Made by a program: the position numbers and the translations under genes. A DNA stretch of 64,000 bases from NCBI GenBank assembly GCA_013339895.1, contig JABACO010000116.1, positions 1 through 64,000 on the forward strand, read 5' to 3'. Position 1 is the stretch's first letter; every line of letters begins with the position of its first letter. This DNA is from Ephydatia muelleri (lineage: Eukaryota > Porifera > Demospongiae > Spongillida > Spongillidae). The notes below the pieces were generated by a model. That model was not told the origin of the DNA. It did no database searches and saw nothing but the letters and a program-made list of their open reading frames with translations. This document shows, in pieces, positions 1 to 12,652 of this stretch.

Positions 1-79
1 GTGAAGTGAAGTGGATAATTTTAGCCAGTGTGAGACGAAACATAATTACTTTGTACATGTACTTATAAGGTTACAAGTG

Positions 80-155
80 CCGGAAATAACCGGTTGTTTT
101 AAAATGCAACCGCGCGGTTGAGGTTGTTCGTTTTAAAACAACAGGTTATTTCCGG
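80..155. repeat. Palindromic inverted repeat
   Basis: The left arm, beginning CCGGAAATAACC, is matched in reverse complement by GGTTATTTCCGG at the right end, with a GC-rich centre (CCGCGCGG). It could form a hairpin of about 30-bp arms. It looks like the core of a small foldback/MITE-type repeat. No target duplication was identified. Confidence 0.7.
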
Positions 156-336
156 TTTAACAATAAATGATCGATTATTGATGCATAATCGATGGGACTA
201 AATGCTAAACCAGAACAACCTTGGGCTTTGCCACATGGCAAAAAAGATGGTCCACGGCGTACCCCTAAGCATGTCGCGGATCCCGCCGCGTACAAAGACA
301 TCAACCTTCTGGAGGATATAATTGACTCTCTGATAT

Positions 337-533
337 AAATGACTCTTTGGGGACAAGGGTTAGTTGAGAGAAACCGGTTGTAAGTGGTTATTAATTTTTT
401 TTTAACCGGTCGGTTAACCGGCCGGTACTGACCGTTTAAACACTCGACCGGTTTTAAAAATTTTAATAACCACTTACAACCGGTTTTCTCTAAACTAACG
501 GTTTCAAGCCTTAGTCCCCAAAGAGAGTCATTT
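337..533. repeat. Inverted repeat, MITE-like
   Basis: Arms at about 337-392 and 465-533 are reverse complements. The outer edge is AAATGACTCTxTTGGGGAC and the inner part is AACCGGTTGTAAGTGGTTATT; a CCGG-rich loop lies between them. The right edge abuts the decayed Gypsy gag, so the repeat either inserted there or marks the break of that element. The stretch 156-336 between the two palindromes shows no gene that I can support. Confidence 0.65.
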
Positions 534-2625
534 GAAAGGAAGGGGATTGGAAGAATGCCCCAAGGGTGGTTTAGATCTCACAGACCCAGACAATGTCCTG
601 CATATGGGCAGACATGCCACAAATGTGGTTGACAGAATCATTTTGCAAGAAAGTGTCGACTTGGTGATGGTACCCACATGGTGGATGGTCACCGAAGTGA
701 AGAAGATCAGGAAGGTTGTTGTACAAAAGATGGTGAGGAAGTTGATGGCAAAGATGCAGCTGGAATGGAACGGGAAGAATGTAGAGCTGGACTGTCAGCG
801 GCATCATGTATTGTGCTGACATTCAGTGACTACTGCAAATTGGGGAAGCCTGAAATGAAGAACAGCAAGACAGTACTGGCCATGTATGATGGGTCAACTA
901 GGAAGTCTTGTGGGTTTTGTCAGCTGTGGGTGAGAGACAAGCTTGGTAGGGTTCACCAACTACGCTTTGAGGTACTCAGGACCCGTCATTGTTCCCTGTT
1001 ATCTTTGGACACCAGTCTGATGTTGGAGTTGATCACATACACTGTATGGTACGGAAGCAATTTGTGCATTGGAGGTAGGCAAAGGATCACCAAGGATGGT
1101 CTTCTAGGGAAATTTCTAGATGTCTTCAGTGGTGTGGGATGTCTACCTGGTGAGTATGACATCGAATTAGATTCAGCTATACAACCAGTACTGAACCGGC
1201 CAATTCAAGATCCTACACATAATGAGACCAGCTGTGGAAGCAAAATTAAGGTCACTTGAGAAGAGTGGAATGATTTCAAGGGTTGATACTCCAACTGAGT
1301 GGATCAGTAACCCCACAGCTGTTTGGAAATCAGACAAACAACAAGTGAGAATTTGTCTAGACTCACGTGACCTTAATAAAGCAATTCGGAGAAACCACTT
1401 TGATATGCCGACTTTGGATGATGTCCTGCCAAATCTTCATAGTGCCAAATTGTTCAGTCTATTGGAAAGTAGTTATCTCACAACATTTTGGGGTCCAGAT
1501 GGTCGCTACAGATGGCTCAGGTTACCTTTTGGAGTTTCGTCAGCTCCAGAAGAATTTCAGAAACGACTTCAGGGGACACTGCATGGACTGAAAGGATGCA
1601 GTGGTGGCAGATGACATACTGGTTTATGGGGTAGGTGACACTGATGAACAAGTCCGAATGAATCATGATCACAATCTGATTAAGTTGTGCCATAGAGCTT
1701 GGTAGGTCAACTTAAAGTTGAACAAAGACAAAGAGCTTGTGTACATTGGCCATCGTATAAGAGCAGAGGGGATTAAGCCTTATATGCACAAGTGACAGCA
1801 GTGAATAGCATGCCAGAGCCAAAGTCTACTCAAGAGGTGCGCTGTTTATTTGGGAATGTGTAACTATTTGTCTAGGTGTCTGTCCAGTATAGTTGAACCA
1901 CTGCGAAGACTGACAGAAGGAAGTGCAGAATTCAGCAGAGGGAAAGAGAGCAAGCAGCATTTTAGGCGATAAAGTACCTAATCAGCAGTGACCAGCTTTT
2001 ATGATTTCAAGAAACCAGTCATCATCCAGTGCGATGCCAGCACAGTGGGAATGGGAGTTACTCTTTTACAGGATGGTCGACTAGTAGCTTCAGCATCATA
2101 GATCACTCTCTAAATAATGATACAACTATGTGGCATTGGAGCTTGAGTGCTTAGAGCTAGTGTTTTTGCTTGCCAAAAGATTGATCAGTATATTTATGGC
2201 AAACCAGTCAGAGTAAAAAAGAAGAAACACTGGAGGAATCTTCCTAATGCCTTCCACTCATCAACCGATGGGTCATGAAGAAACAATGGAGGAAAATTCT
2301 AAAGATTGTGAATTAGAGAAGAGGAAAAGTGACAGAAATTACACGGAAAGCACTGTGAAGGTGGGAATGGTACCACAACAGATGGAGGAAAAAACAGGAG
2401 GAAATGCCTTTCAAGAGATGCATGATGTAACTCCATACATGGAGCTGGCCGAGGCTACCGAAGCAGCAGCTACTGACGACACTACTAACAGGCAACAGGA
2501 AGCAACTCATGTTTCTCCTGGACCTCATACCCAGTGATGAGAAGTGGTAGAGTTATCCGGGAGCCTTCAAGATACCGAGACTTTATTAAAGCGGTAGAGG
2601 ACTGTTTGGGAAGGGGGGGATGTTA
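534..2625 (+). mobile_element. Decayed Gypsy-type retrotransposon fragment
   Basis: Reading across frames gives the order of a Gypsy gag-pol. First comes a gag zinc knuckle near 586-660 (CPAYG..CHKCG..NHFARKC). Then come a protease-like stretch (about 800-1,060), the pre-RT and RT fingers/palm (1,220-1,614), a broken continuation including DDIL near 1,610, and an RNase H-like segment (CDASTVGMGVTLLQDG) near 2,030-2,075. Last is a C-terminal tail (RVIREPSRYRDFI) near 2,550-2,590. Integrase is missing between RNase H and the tail, and frames change several times. No LTR pair was found. A GGGAAGGGGGGGATGTTA polypurine-like stretch near 2,608-2,625 marks the likely 3' end. This is a dead element. 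Confidence 0.8.
678..1614 (+). pseudogene. Gypsy protease/reverse transcriptase remnant
   Basis: Two overlapping open stretches (678-1,259 and 1,222-1,614) cover the retropepsin flank and the start of the reverse transcriptase. The protease-like part keeps MYDGS and CSLLSLDTSL, but where the catalytic Asp-Ser/Thr-Gly should lie the frame reads LSAASC, so the active site is lost. The RT part shows the conserved pattern LEKSGMI..TEW.SNP..VWK..QVRICLD.RDLNKAI and RLPFGVSSAPEEFQ. A frame break near 1,605 precedes DDIL. The family assignment is firm at the level of Gypsy/Metaviridae pol; it is not functional. Confidence 0.78.
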
Positions 2626-5259
2626 AGGACAGGATCATGTGGTATCATCATATGATCCAGGGCAGGTGGGATTCATGAGGGTGATCTAGGTTGTATATTC
2701 ATGGTGATTGTAGTGCGTATTTGACCAAATGTTGAGTGGCACTATACACAACCCATAGGGGGATTCTCGTATCCAGCCTTAATGTAGTAAGCGGTAATTA
2801 AACACTTCCGTTAATTAATTAATGGCAGCTAGTAGGCTAGGCAGAGCTAGAGATAGAATGATCATCAGTAGGGTAGGGAGTGCACTGTCTGTAATGCACT
2901 TTCAACACAATACAGAACCTCAAAGAAAGACATTAAAACGGGATACACGTAGAAGCCATCATTCTGGGTTGTCTAAAACATGCAACTTTCCCTTTAAATA
3001 TGGATGCCGAATCGAACATTAATTGCGCTATTGCTCATGCCAATAACTGCAAACGTCCGTGAGAGTAGAAAGTTTGATAAACAAAATGCGGCCATAATGC
3101 TTCTCAAAGCTTCCCTTCTGGTACAACACAAATATTAGACTTAAAAGATTGTCTTTGTCATGTCCTATCTAGCTACAGCAGGGCCTTGTTGTGCCTACCA
3201 GAGATGATGCTTAATAATACGTGTAATGCAAAAAGTCAGACACGTGCTCACTGGCAATTAATAATACTTGATGACATAAATGTAGAGTAGACTTTCAGAG
3301 TTCAAAGTACAGTACATGAGGGTGCAGCAGTAATGGAAACTATATTTGAGTCATGTTTTGCACCCTCAGACAGCTAGACGAGTAGGAATCATCACAGGAG
3401 TTGGACTAGTGCTTACTGACTCAGAATGTATGTGCTTGGAAGATGTTGGAAACTCGACACACCACGCAATTCCAGATAATCGAACTAAAAATTACTACCC
3501 TAGTAATAAACAGCTCACCATTTACTAGGCGTAAGTTCTCCCTCATGAACTGAACCAACTAGCTAAACATAATTGAAAGCACAACTTGAATGAGAAAGAA
3601 CTAGATGAAATAATCGTATCTCCTTTACGGGTCGAGTCACATTCCCTTGCTGGTCAAGTTAATTAAAATAGCTGTAACCATAATAGCAGTTACTGTGAGC
3701 AGGTCGCATTTCCGTTGCTGGTCAAGTTAATTAAAAAAGCTTTAACCATATTGTATCAGCAGTTAGTACTGCGCACTTTGAGTGATGCTATTAAAATGTT
3801 TAATCTCCAACAAACACAAACTTCTCATGACAGCTTTCAGTTTACAGTTGAGCCACAGCGTTTATTGAACTTAGCTGTCTTGTTTAGCAAAAGCATGCAG
3901 TGTATAAGAGGAACCATATTTTAAGGATGCAGACGTTCTTTAAATAAGCCTTTTGCCTGATCAACATCATTATTAGTAATACGGGAACGTTACGACACCA
4001 TCCTTAAATAAGGATCACAACATTAGAGATGAGAACATGAAAACCATGCCACTGTAGGGTAATGACTTCAACAGGCACAAAACGTACTATGAATATCTAA
4101 CCAAGCTTGAAAAGAGTCTTTGCATTCAAAAGTTACACAGAAAAAGAATTCAAAAATCTGGTTCTTTCTTCATAATTAGCAACTGTGTATGCTTCTGTGA
4201 GACAATTATCTCAGGCAGGAATAAATTTTTGCCAACTTAACACATCACATACAGTCAAGTGACGCAAAGGGTGGTCATAGTATGGGAATGCCCCATTATT
4301 TTCTCAGAAAATTAGTATCCGTTTTCATTAGTTTAAAATCACGCATTGATTGTAAGTAAAAATAAAATGCTCTTTTTATTTAGAAGCGTATGTAACTTTT
4401 TTTTTTACTGTGAATTTGAATTTGAGCTGCTCAACTGTATTCAAATGCTAATGAATATATTGAAACGTATATCGTGTGTGCAGCCCAATAGCTGGAATAG
4501 AGTGCACGTACTTGAAGGGCATGCTACATCTCTACTCTACATGTACATGTGATTTGAAAAGTAATGTGAAGCCAGATTAAATTACCACGTGTACATTAGG
4601 AAAAGGCTATGAATAGATCAGTGGCCGTACTCGAGCAGCAGGCACACTCCTCTGGAGTACTGTTCAGAGATTCTCAAAACCGGACAGTATATGGGATCGT
4701 TTTCACGAAAAGGGACCTGAAGGCATACATTATTAAATTTCCAGAACGTGCAATAGAAATGTAACGCTTGCATTGTAATGTATGGCTAATTAAATGTCCA
4801 AATCCATGACAGATACTTCGATTCTCAGTGTGTAAGAAACATAATTAACCGATTAATGCAAAAAGATGCACTTCTGCATCAAAGATGTGTTTACCATTAC
4901 CTAAGAATTCTGCCACACCCTTTGAAACATTGTACCGATTAGAAGTTATTCATGTTCACTTTTTCAGTTCATATCGTTGAAACCCCCATTTCCTGCTGCC
5001 TAACATTCCTCTGCTGCCTCATTTCATTGATTTTACTTAGTTAAACAACAAAAAAATATTTCGGTGTTGATCGGTTAATGACTTATAGAGCTCTGTTTGA
5101 AGCACATGCATGTAGTGCTACAGGTCGAACTCTGATGTGATCACATTGCCAGTTAAATCTATTCCAAATATGCCGTATGAAATTGTTACTACGCAACTTA
5201 TTGTTAAATCCCGGCAATCGTACTGTAGGTATTTTTAATGCATTTTGGTCTCCAGTCTG
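2626..5259. other. No supported gene; contains one short tandem duplication
   Basis: The small open frames here are short and have no recognisable domain. The 2,626-2,820 stretch may be the 3' terminal part of the preceding Gypsy fragment. The only structure seen is a diverged direct repeat: about 3,640-3,690 and 3,700-3,765 share TTGCTGGTCAAGTTAATTAA followed by AGCTxTAACCATA. The rest is AT-rich and featureless. Confidence 0.5.
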
Positions 5260-5276
5260 GATCAGGCAGAGGTGGG

Positions 5277-5405
5277 TGTTTGTGTGTGGGTGGTAGTGTG
5301 GGTGGCAGTGTGGGTGGCAGTGTGGGTGGCAGTGTGGGTGGCAGTGTGGGTGGCAGTGTGGATGGCAGTGTGGGTGCCAGTGTGGGTGCCAGTGTGGGTG
5401 GGAAA
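5277..5405. repeat. 12-bp minisatellite, GTGTGGGTGGCA unit
   Basis: About ten tandem copies of a 12-bp GTGTGGGTGGCA-like unit (the last copies are GTGTGGGTGCCA). Because 12 is a multiple of 3, several frames on both strands stay open and give artificial Gly/Ser/Val or His/Pro repeats. These should not be read as genes. Confidence 0.9.
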
Positions 5406-5617
5406 GCAATTGGTTGCTAACGTTATCCCCAAAGCTGAGGTTGGGCCACACCAACTAGTCATACAGCCATTAGCGTATTAGCTCTGATATTAGTAGTGAG
5501 TACATGTACCATAGAGTTAGTACGAAGTGAAATAAAGGTGGAGTGCAGAGGATGTTTAAAAAGGCCTCCTACAGTTTACAGTGATAACTCTTATGTCGTG
5601 TGGGGTTGGTTGCAAGA

Positions 5618-5668
5618 CTAGTGTGTGTTGTGTGTGTGTGTGTGTATGTGTGTTTGTGTGTGTGTGAG
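5618..5668. repeat. TG microsatellite
   Basis: An interrupted (TG)n run of about 50 bases lies upstream of the first recognised Rab-like exon. Similar runs are at 6,366-6,409 and 8,975-9,020 inside and near the same gene. Confidence 0.85.
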
Positions 5669-6230
5669 TGGTTATTTGTGCACTGTGATTTTGGAATTGT
5701 AATATATACGCGTATAATCCTGAAATGAGCATTCTTTTATCCTTGTGTTGAAACAAAGTTTAAAAGTTTAAAAATAATGTCCCATGTCCCTTCTCTCTGG
5801 ATGTAGGTCAGGATGCTGCTGGGAAGTCCAGTTTGGTGTTGAGGTTTGTCAAAGATAAATTCTATGAATTACTGTAGGCTACAATTGGAGGTAAGTACCA
5901 TTGCACACACACACACCCAGACATGCACACACATACACACAGATGGTGGAATGGACACTCATAGAGCACACAATTGTACATGCATCTATGCAGACACACA
6001 CATTCACCTGCATTTCACAGATGTATGCTGGAATCTCCATCATTATCCCATCTTTCTCTTCTCAATTTTTTTTTTCAGCTACATTTCTGACAGCTGTCAT
6101 AAATGTTGACAATAGAACTGTCAAATTTGAGATGTTGGACACAGCTGGTCAGGAGAGGTATAAGAGCCTCGCCCCCATGTACTACAAAGGTGCTCATGCA
6201 GTTATCGTTGTCTATGACATCACAAGCATG

Positions 6231-9196
6231 GTATGTCACATACTTTCTGCCATCCAAGAGGGTTAAAGGGAAGGCTAGTGTACGCCATCCCTTTCATGGG
6301 ACATTGTGATGATGGGTGGCCTTTGTGCAGTGGCTCATGCCTTTCTCCATTCCAGTAATATTATGTGAGTGTGTGTGTGTGCGTGTGTGTGTGCGTGTGT
6401 GTATGTGTGCTCGCGATGGCTTTGTGTCACTGCATTTGATGATACGGACTGCTAGCACGTACTACGGATGTTTGCGGCTGGACAGTAGGTTGATAATTAG
6501 ACGATACGTATAAGCCAAAAAGATGTAATGTTCCTACCTCATTATGCATATATTTATGGTGAGCCATACATCGCACATCTTGTAAGTAATTCCGTTAAAA
6601 CAAATTGCTCCTGCACACATACATGTACAATCAGTCTGTACAATGATCCACGTGCAAGAACATTTATTTTGATTAATAGTAATGTGCAGCCGGTTTTTAT
6701 GCCCATTGACTTTGACGGTCTACTTTAAGCTTGTGGTTTGATGGAATCAACCTGAATCAGTGAGTAAGAAAGCTCAACCAGACACATGGGAGAGCATGTA
6801 TACAAAATTCAGAATGAGCAAACTTTTTTTTTACGACTGAACTGGACATGTTTTATGAAAAATAAATGTGTGGTTGTGGACTCCACTAAGCATTGCCCTT
6901 CATGGGAGCTCCACAGGCTAGTGTAAAATTCTCTGGCATAGGGAACACTGTAGCTGCTCCAGGATTGCTGGATTGTTGGAGCTGGACAGTAAGTGGTCAT
7001 CCAGCAAGCATCCAGTGGGAGGGGCTATTGCAAGAATGTCTGCAATGATCTTCTGTGGGCTCTGCTTGGCTGGACGACCCTGGTGATGTTTTAGCACTTG
7101 GTGGTTAAGAATCACAGATCTGAACAGGAATAAAAAAAGATGAATACAAATGTTTTTAAATATGAATTTATTCATTACTATACCTCACAGTCAACTGCAA
7201 TGTGCTGCTTCCACTCAAAAGGGACTATATTTATATTGTGAATGGACATGGGAAGGAGGGTGAGTGTCAATTATGTCATTGCTGGTGTTAATGGCAAAGA
7301 CAGTGCATGTGTAGATGGGCTTCAATTCTTGGCACATGTATGAGCTCCTTGTTTTCCTTTCTCTAGCCTTCACCAAAGAAACGGCCACACACTCTGCAGC
7401 ACTCTTTGACTTTGATTATATGGTGCTCTATAGTAAAAGGTGTTAGCTGTAGAGCTGTAGTGAGGTTAAGTGTCCATGCTGCTTACTGACACTCCACTAA
7501 CTGCATCACAGCTTAAGGCAGCACCACAACTGATCCAGACATTGTTGGCAGACATAATGCTTGAGTCGAGTGTCAAACTTGTAGAAAGGACATATGGGCT
7601 GTTGAATATGCCACACACCAGTGCAGTGGTGAACCGACAAAGGCTGAGGTTTAAACAGCATCTCGTGTGCTTAGAAGGCTCCAGCTATCTACCTAGTGCA
7701 ATTCACACTGGATGAACATTTAAGCATATCTGACACCATATTACTGCATTGTACATAATTAGCCCCTCACATTTATACGCATCACCCAAGCATGCACCTC
7801 TACCAGGAGAATAAGAGCTGATGCATACAGATGAAAACTATCCGAGAAGTAGTGAGCCGGTACTGGGGGGGGGGGGAGGGGTGGGGAAGAGAGAGGTTCT
7901 GCCCTTCTTCTCAAGGAACTACATTAGCTAGGTAATCGACATGCATTTGAAATGATCATACACTGTATGTAATATGACTACCTGTATACATTTACATGTA
8001 TCAACAGAAACACATTTAGTGGATATTAGGTCATCTTTCCCTAACTGCTCCATCCCCATTAAAATGCACATGCCTGAAGAGCACACAGTACCATGGGCAA
8101 GGAGAATGCATGCTGGATTTGACGTCATGGGGTTGAATGGCCATTCATGCCAGGTTCAACTGCAATGGACATACCATTCGGTTTCTGACAAAGTTCAGCA
8201 TTTTTTGCTTACTGTGAAGGAACACCTACTCTGCAAAATGTGGCAGCAATTTCTCCTCCTAAGCGAATAAAGCAACAACATCATACATGTTTCATATCTA
8301 TGCTAAACTTTAGCAATGCATATCACTCGTCTAAAGTCTATCTCCTCCAAGATCAGCTTTGGTTATGACTTTCTGTGGGTTGGGAACATAGATAAATCAC
8401 TTACAACAGGCATCGTGGGTTACCCGTTTTCATGAGCAATAATATGCCATGGCAATGAAACTGTCGAAAGAGGTATGCTCTATAAATAGAAAAAAGGTGC
8501 TTGGTTTGTTGTGACGATTATGACAAACCTGTTTTTTGCTGGCTCATACTTTTCTTTGCCAAGGGCGTCGCTAAGGCATTGTGCAATTATTTTAACTTTC
8601 GTATTACTAACCTAGTGTCCACAAAATATATGGCTGCAAACAGCCGTGGCGTAGCATAGTTTAGTTTAACAATGCAATGTCACCTTATTCAGCCATTTGC
8701 TGAGTTATGCTGTCTTGGAGTGGTTAGTTATAATTATGTGTCAGCACAAAAACGCACTGTTACATTAGTAGCCGGAGCAAGTGGAAGTCAGTGATTGTCA
8801 GATATGTGACCATGCTATATAATTCAGAATGAAATGGTAAAACAGTGAAAGGGGTGGTTCACTCACGTGAAGTTTACAAGGATGCGAATTGTGTAGAAAA
8901 TTTAGCAGCAGAATCCGGTGTACTAGGAGAAATGTGCAGCTCACTTTTTGTTGTGGTCACTTCTTATCCGATTTGTGTTTGTGTTCGTGTGTGTGTATGT
9001 GTGTACATGTATGTGTGTCTGTGCACTGATAGATCCGGGGAGGGGGGTGGGAGTTATTTGAAACATACCATTTAAGCATTGGTTTGTGGTTTACCAGCCT
9101 CAGCTTACTGTACTGTCCCCATCACCACACATCACCACCACCACAACAACCACCACCACCACCCCACCACCACCACCACCATGGGTGCACACACAG
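6231..9196. other. Large intron of the Rab5-like gene, no gene inside
   Basis: This 2.97-kb intron runs from the GTATGT donor after exon 2 to the CACACAG acceptor before exon 3. It holds TG microsatellites, a G-rich run near 7,866-7,890 and a CAC-rich run at 9,120-9,182 just before the acceptor. Small open frames inside it show no recognisable domain. Confidence 0.6.
9120..9182. repeat. CAC trinucleotide-rich tract
   Basis: A (CAC/CCA)n run ends about 15 bases before the splice acceptor of the third Rab-like exon. It could lengthen or disturb the polypyrimidine tract, but that is only an inference. Confidence 0.8.
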
Positions 9197-9505
9197 GACT
9201 CATTTCACACAGCCAAGAGTTGGGTCAAGGAACTGCAAAGTCAAGCTAGTCCAAATATTGTAATAGCTCTCTCGGGAGACAAGGCAGATCTGGACGACAA
9301 GAGAAAAGTACGATTTCAGGTTTGTCAAGTGTCTGGTATGTCTACAACGTGTGTGTGTGTATACATGAGGGTTGGTGTTGAATGCTCTAATCTAGTTCCT
9401 TTGCATCTAAGGAGGCTCAAGTCTTTGCACAAGAGAACAATCTACTGTTCATGGAAACATCAGCAAAAACAGCTCAGAATGTGACCGAGATATTTGTGGC
9501 AGTAG

Positions 9506-10170
9506 GTGTGCAACAAGTGCGGGTAGTTGTAAATGAGAGGATGAGATTGTAGATGGGGAATGGGAGGACTCAGAGGAGGGTCATCTGTTGCACATTTGGA
9601 TTGTTTGTTTTTTGGCGGAGAAGCTTTACGTCATGCACATACCAAGCACACACATTCACATGTGCAAAGCAATACATTACATGTACACATGTGTTGATTT
9701 CTCTATTTAAAAAATCTTGTTGTGGTTGAAAATGTGGGGCATGTTGTGCTGTAAAAAATAATTTAGAGAGATGGTGCATTGCTTCAGTAGAGTCAGGTCA
9801 GCTTGGTGTGTGTATGTAGTGGGGTTGAATCTTTACCTACACAGTAGTTACTTTTGATCTCAGTGTGGGTGAGTGTGGTACTATTGTGTAGAAGTTATTT
9901 TATTTTATTTATTATATCAAGTACTTCATACATAGCAGCAACATTTGGGCCTTCAGCTTTACTTCATTAGGTACTAACTCCAGAGATAATAGAGCAAAGT
10001 TGCCTAATTAGAAACAGTACCTTTATTAAGAAACAATGAATAACATAACGAATTGTAATTATTGTAATTATTGGTCATCTTGCAGTTTACACAATTAGTA
10101 GTCAGATAGATGAGCTAAATAGTCTAGGCTATGCTAGATGGTGAGCGCATTAGAATTTTCCAGATGACTT
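9506..10170. other. No supported feature
   Basis: Downstream of the fourth Rab-like exon (donor GTGTGC) no final exon encoding a C-terminal Cys-Cys tail was recognised before the duplicated, transposon-rich block begins. The region is TG-rich, then AT-rich. Confidence 0.5.
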
Positions 10171-10179
10171 AGGAAGGCA

Positions 10180-10600
10180 AGTTGTGGAACATTGAGTGCC
10201 TCTTGCAAACTCACCACTTCACAAGGTCTCTTCTTGTCTGCCAATGCTGCCCACTACTCACGAATTGCTTTCTTTTTCTTAATGTGATCTCCTTTCTCAG
10301 TTTTCTCCCGCTTCAAATTCAGCTATCCATTGAGAAGATGTGATGTCTGTGCTGGACCCTGTAGGCGCTTTACATGCAAGCTGAACTCCCTCTGCCTAAT
10401 ACTCTTCATCATCACTTGCAGCTTCAGAAGTATGCTACATGCAAGGAAATGATAGAGACTTGATACAATACAATAGCTTCCACCACCAATCGGTAGTTAG
10501 CCCAAATTTCCCCATAAACTCATTGCCTTCTTCTGCAAGTGCTTTTGCTACTTCTTTCTTGCTCATTCCCATGCCTCCTAATTCAAGAAAAGAATTAATT
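10180..10600 (-). pseudogene. Tigger/pogo-like transposase scraps (copy A)
   Basis: On the minus strand, 10,560 down to 10,450 matches the better-preserved stretch in copy B (GMGMSKKEV...). About 10,440 down to 10,180 gives a lysine-rich tail (KKKKAIRE, ADKKRPCEVV) of the kind that ends such transposases. Stops and frame changes interrupt it. The assignment depends on the DDE motif present only in copy B. Confidence 0.4.
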
Positions 10601-12189
10601 TAATGAGGCCCGCCTCAGCTTCTCGTGATAGCGTGGGTTTCACTCCAACCTTCGCAGCAAACGATAATTGACCAGATGATAAGCCATACAGTGTTGTGGC
10701 GTTCCTTCCACTTCCAGAATAAATCCACCTCAGTGACCTCATTTGTAGTTTGTATGCCTCCACAGCCATTGTGCTACTATGGTGGAAAAGCCCTTGCACA
10801 TTTTGTCTCCCTCGTGGCCATTCATGTATTAAACACTACATGTATGTAAACCACACAATGACATTCATATTTTCAACCAATAGGTGGTTGACAAAATCCC
10901 TTTGAGTAGCTGGTTCCTTATTTAGTAACCGCTCCCATACATCCAAGAGCACTTGGTTTTCAGAATAATTTTAAACTGTCTCGTTGAAATCATTATGAAT
11001 TTATCTATCAACAGTGTTTTTATTATAAGTTGTTTACTTAGTTGAAAAATAATAATAAAGGAAATAGAACTGATTTCCCTGCTCTACACATTTATCTGCA
11101 TGCTTTGGTTGCAACATAGAAATGGCTCACATATAAAGGAAGTTCACAAATGTGTGCCAGGAAGCTCATATGTATTAGAATAAATTAGTTACCTGGTGGG
11201 AACAACTGCATGAGGATTATGATTACAATAGCTGAATCAATAAAGCAAATTGTTTTCTAGGTATTGTGCCTGTTATTACCTTTTATTATGTGTTTCTCCT
11301 ATTCAAAGCAAGTGTATTCACACATTCAATGCATGAGTGACCGTGTTAATGTTAATCACTGGTAATATGAAATTAGATGACCTATTGAACATACACTAAA
11401 ATGCTACGTTCATACCTTTAGATAGTATATAGATAGAAATCAGAGCTGCTTTTAAAACAACATCCCTACAGTTTGGTTTCTGTCTTTGAACTTGATATTT
11501 GTCTTGATTCTGTTGCTCACATGTATGTACAAGCCTTAAATATTCAAATTCTAAACTTTCAACAACTACATTTCAAAAAGACCTACCCTCATAACCTACC
11601 TAAAACAAGTCACAATTTTTGACGCAGCTATTTGGATATACAGATGTACATTACGTGAAATGATTTCCAAGAATATGTTTTTAGTGCTTAACCAAGAAAG
11701 TCCGAATAGAGACCAAAATGGTTAGCTGTCAGACATACCTACCTATCCCTATTGCAAATGAGATGATTCTTTCTAGACTATACTAGTTATCCATTTCTTC
11801 TAACCACTGTAGAGTTATATTTCTTGTGGATTTGACTTTGCATAAAAAAACCAATGATTGCACTTCCTTCTCGTACATTATATTACCTTTCAATTAATAC
11901 CAGAACTTTAAGCTGAGATTGTTTTGTAAGTCCTTTATGAGAGATGTTCTCAGAGTGGTATTATTGAGGCACATAATATGCAGGTAATTATCTTTGCAAT
12001 TTGAAAAATATTTCACATAAGGAGAAATAAAGAACATTAAATATTTAATATGAATTCATTTTAAAAATAATACAGGAATATGTATGTAAATGCATACACG
12101 GATAATTAGGATGATGACAAATTGTTGAACTGACATGACATCTATTACAAACATATCCTACAAAATCACAACCCAGGCTATATATTTTC

Positions 12190-12330
12190 CAGGCGAAGAA
12201 ATGCATATTTGCTGAGATTGCAAAGTTGGAGACAAAAATGGTAGATCAGAAGGGAGAGCTGGACAAGCAATTCAAAATGGCACAGAAAAAATTGTGACTT
12301 AATTTGTAGGATGTGGTGCAAGGAAACAAA
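12190..12330 (+). pseudogene. Coiled-coil-like coding scrap (copy A)
   Basis: The plus strand reads AKLETKMVDQKGELDKQFKM before a stop. Copy B (about 25,440-25,570) has the same segment with AKLETKMADQKGELDKQFKM and a longer open continuation. Conservation of the reading frame between diverged copies suggests an old exon. The gene is not recognised. Confidence 0.35.
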
Positions 12331-12455
12331 GGTACATGTTACCGTGGGGTTTGATAGAGCCTCTAGTACACTAAATAACCCAATAAACAAGCATATTATT
12401 GTTGGTTCTATAAACCCACTTTAATAACTCAAAGAGACGAGTGCTACAGGGATAC

Positions 12456-12652
12456 CTGTAGGCGGGCATCTTCAAGAACCTGTCTCCTGGTTTTGGCAGC
12501 TGCTTGCAATGCATCAAATGCGGTGCATGCAGCTGCCAGTTGTCACTGTTGCCATGGCATCCTTTGGTGAGGTGACATCCTGCAATGCTTTTGCCAACTG
12601 CTGTCAATGCCTCCAGCTGCCACTTATAGGTAGTGATGTCATCTTGAAGGGC
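12456..12652 (-). pseudogene. Spectrin-like helical exon remnant (copy A)
   Basis: The minus strand has an acceptor (TCAACAG) before ALQDDITTYKWQLEALTAVGK and a donor (CTACAG/GTATCC) after it. A frame break occurs midway. Copy B (25,737-25,924) preserves the continuation ALQDVTSPKDA... and QAAAKTRRQVLEDARLQ, which has the heptad and charge pattern of a spectrin or plakin-type helix. It is probably a fragment of a host gene carried in the duplication. Confidence 0.4.

Larger units (their letters stand above)
5807..9505 (+). pseudogene. Rab5-like small GTPase, degenerate, 5' and 3' ends not seen
   Basis: Four exons bounded by AG/GT sites join in matching phases: 5,807-5,890, 6,079-6,230, 9,197-9,319 and 9,412-9,505. 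Rab5 acts in early-endosome fusion. Visible G-motifs are the P-loop GQDAAGKSS, the switch-[18 protein letters not shown], the Rab5-typical [15 protein letters not shown], the G4 region and G5 [11 protein letters not shown]. Several oddities are read directly. An in-frame TAG lies at 5,875-5,877, in the switch-I/effector stretch where family members have Glu. The G4 box reads DKAD, not NKxD. The tryptophan before DTAGQ is Leu. The N-terminal exon and the last exon with the prenylated CC tail were not found. It is most likely a pseudogene or diverged paralogue. Rab5-subfamily membership is fairly sure; inactivity is an inference from the stop. Confidence 0.82.

Noticed and set aside
5238..5462. 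Overlapping Gly/Ser, Val/Trp and His/Pro/Thr repeat proteins
   Set aside because: All are frames of the same 12-bp minisatellite; there is no non-repeat domain or splice context.
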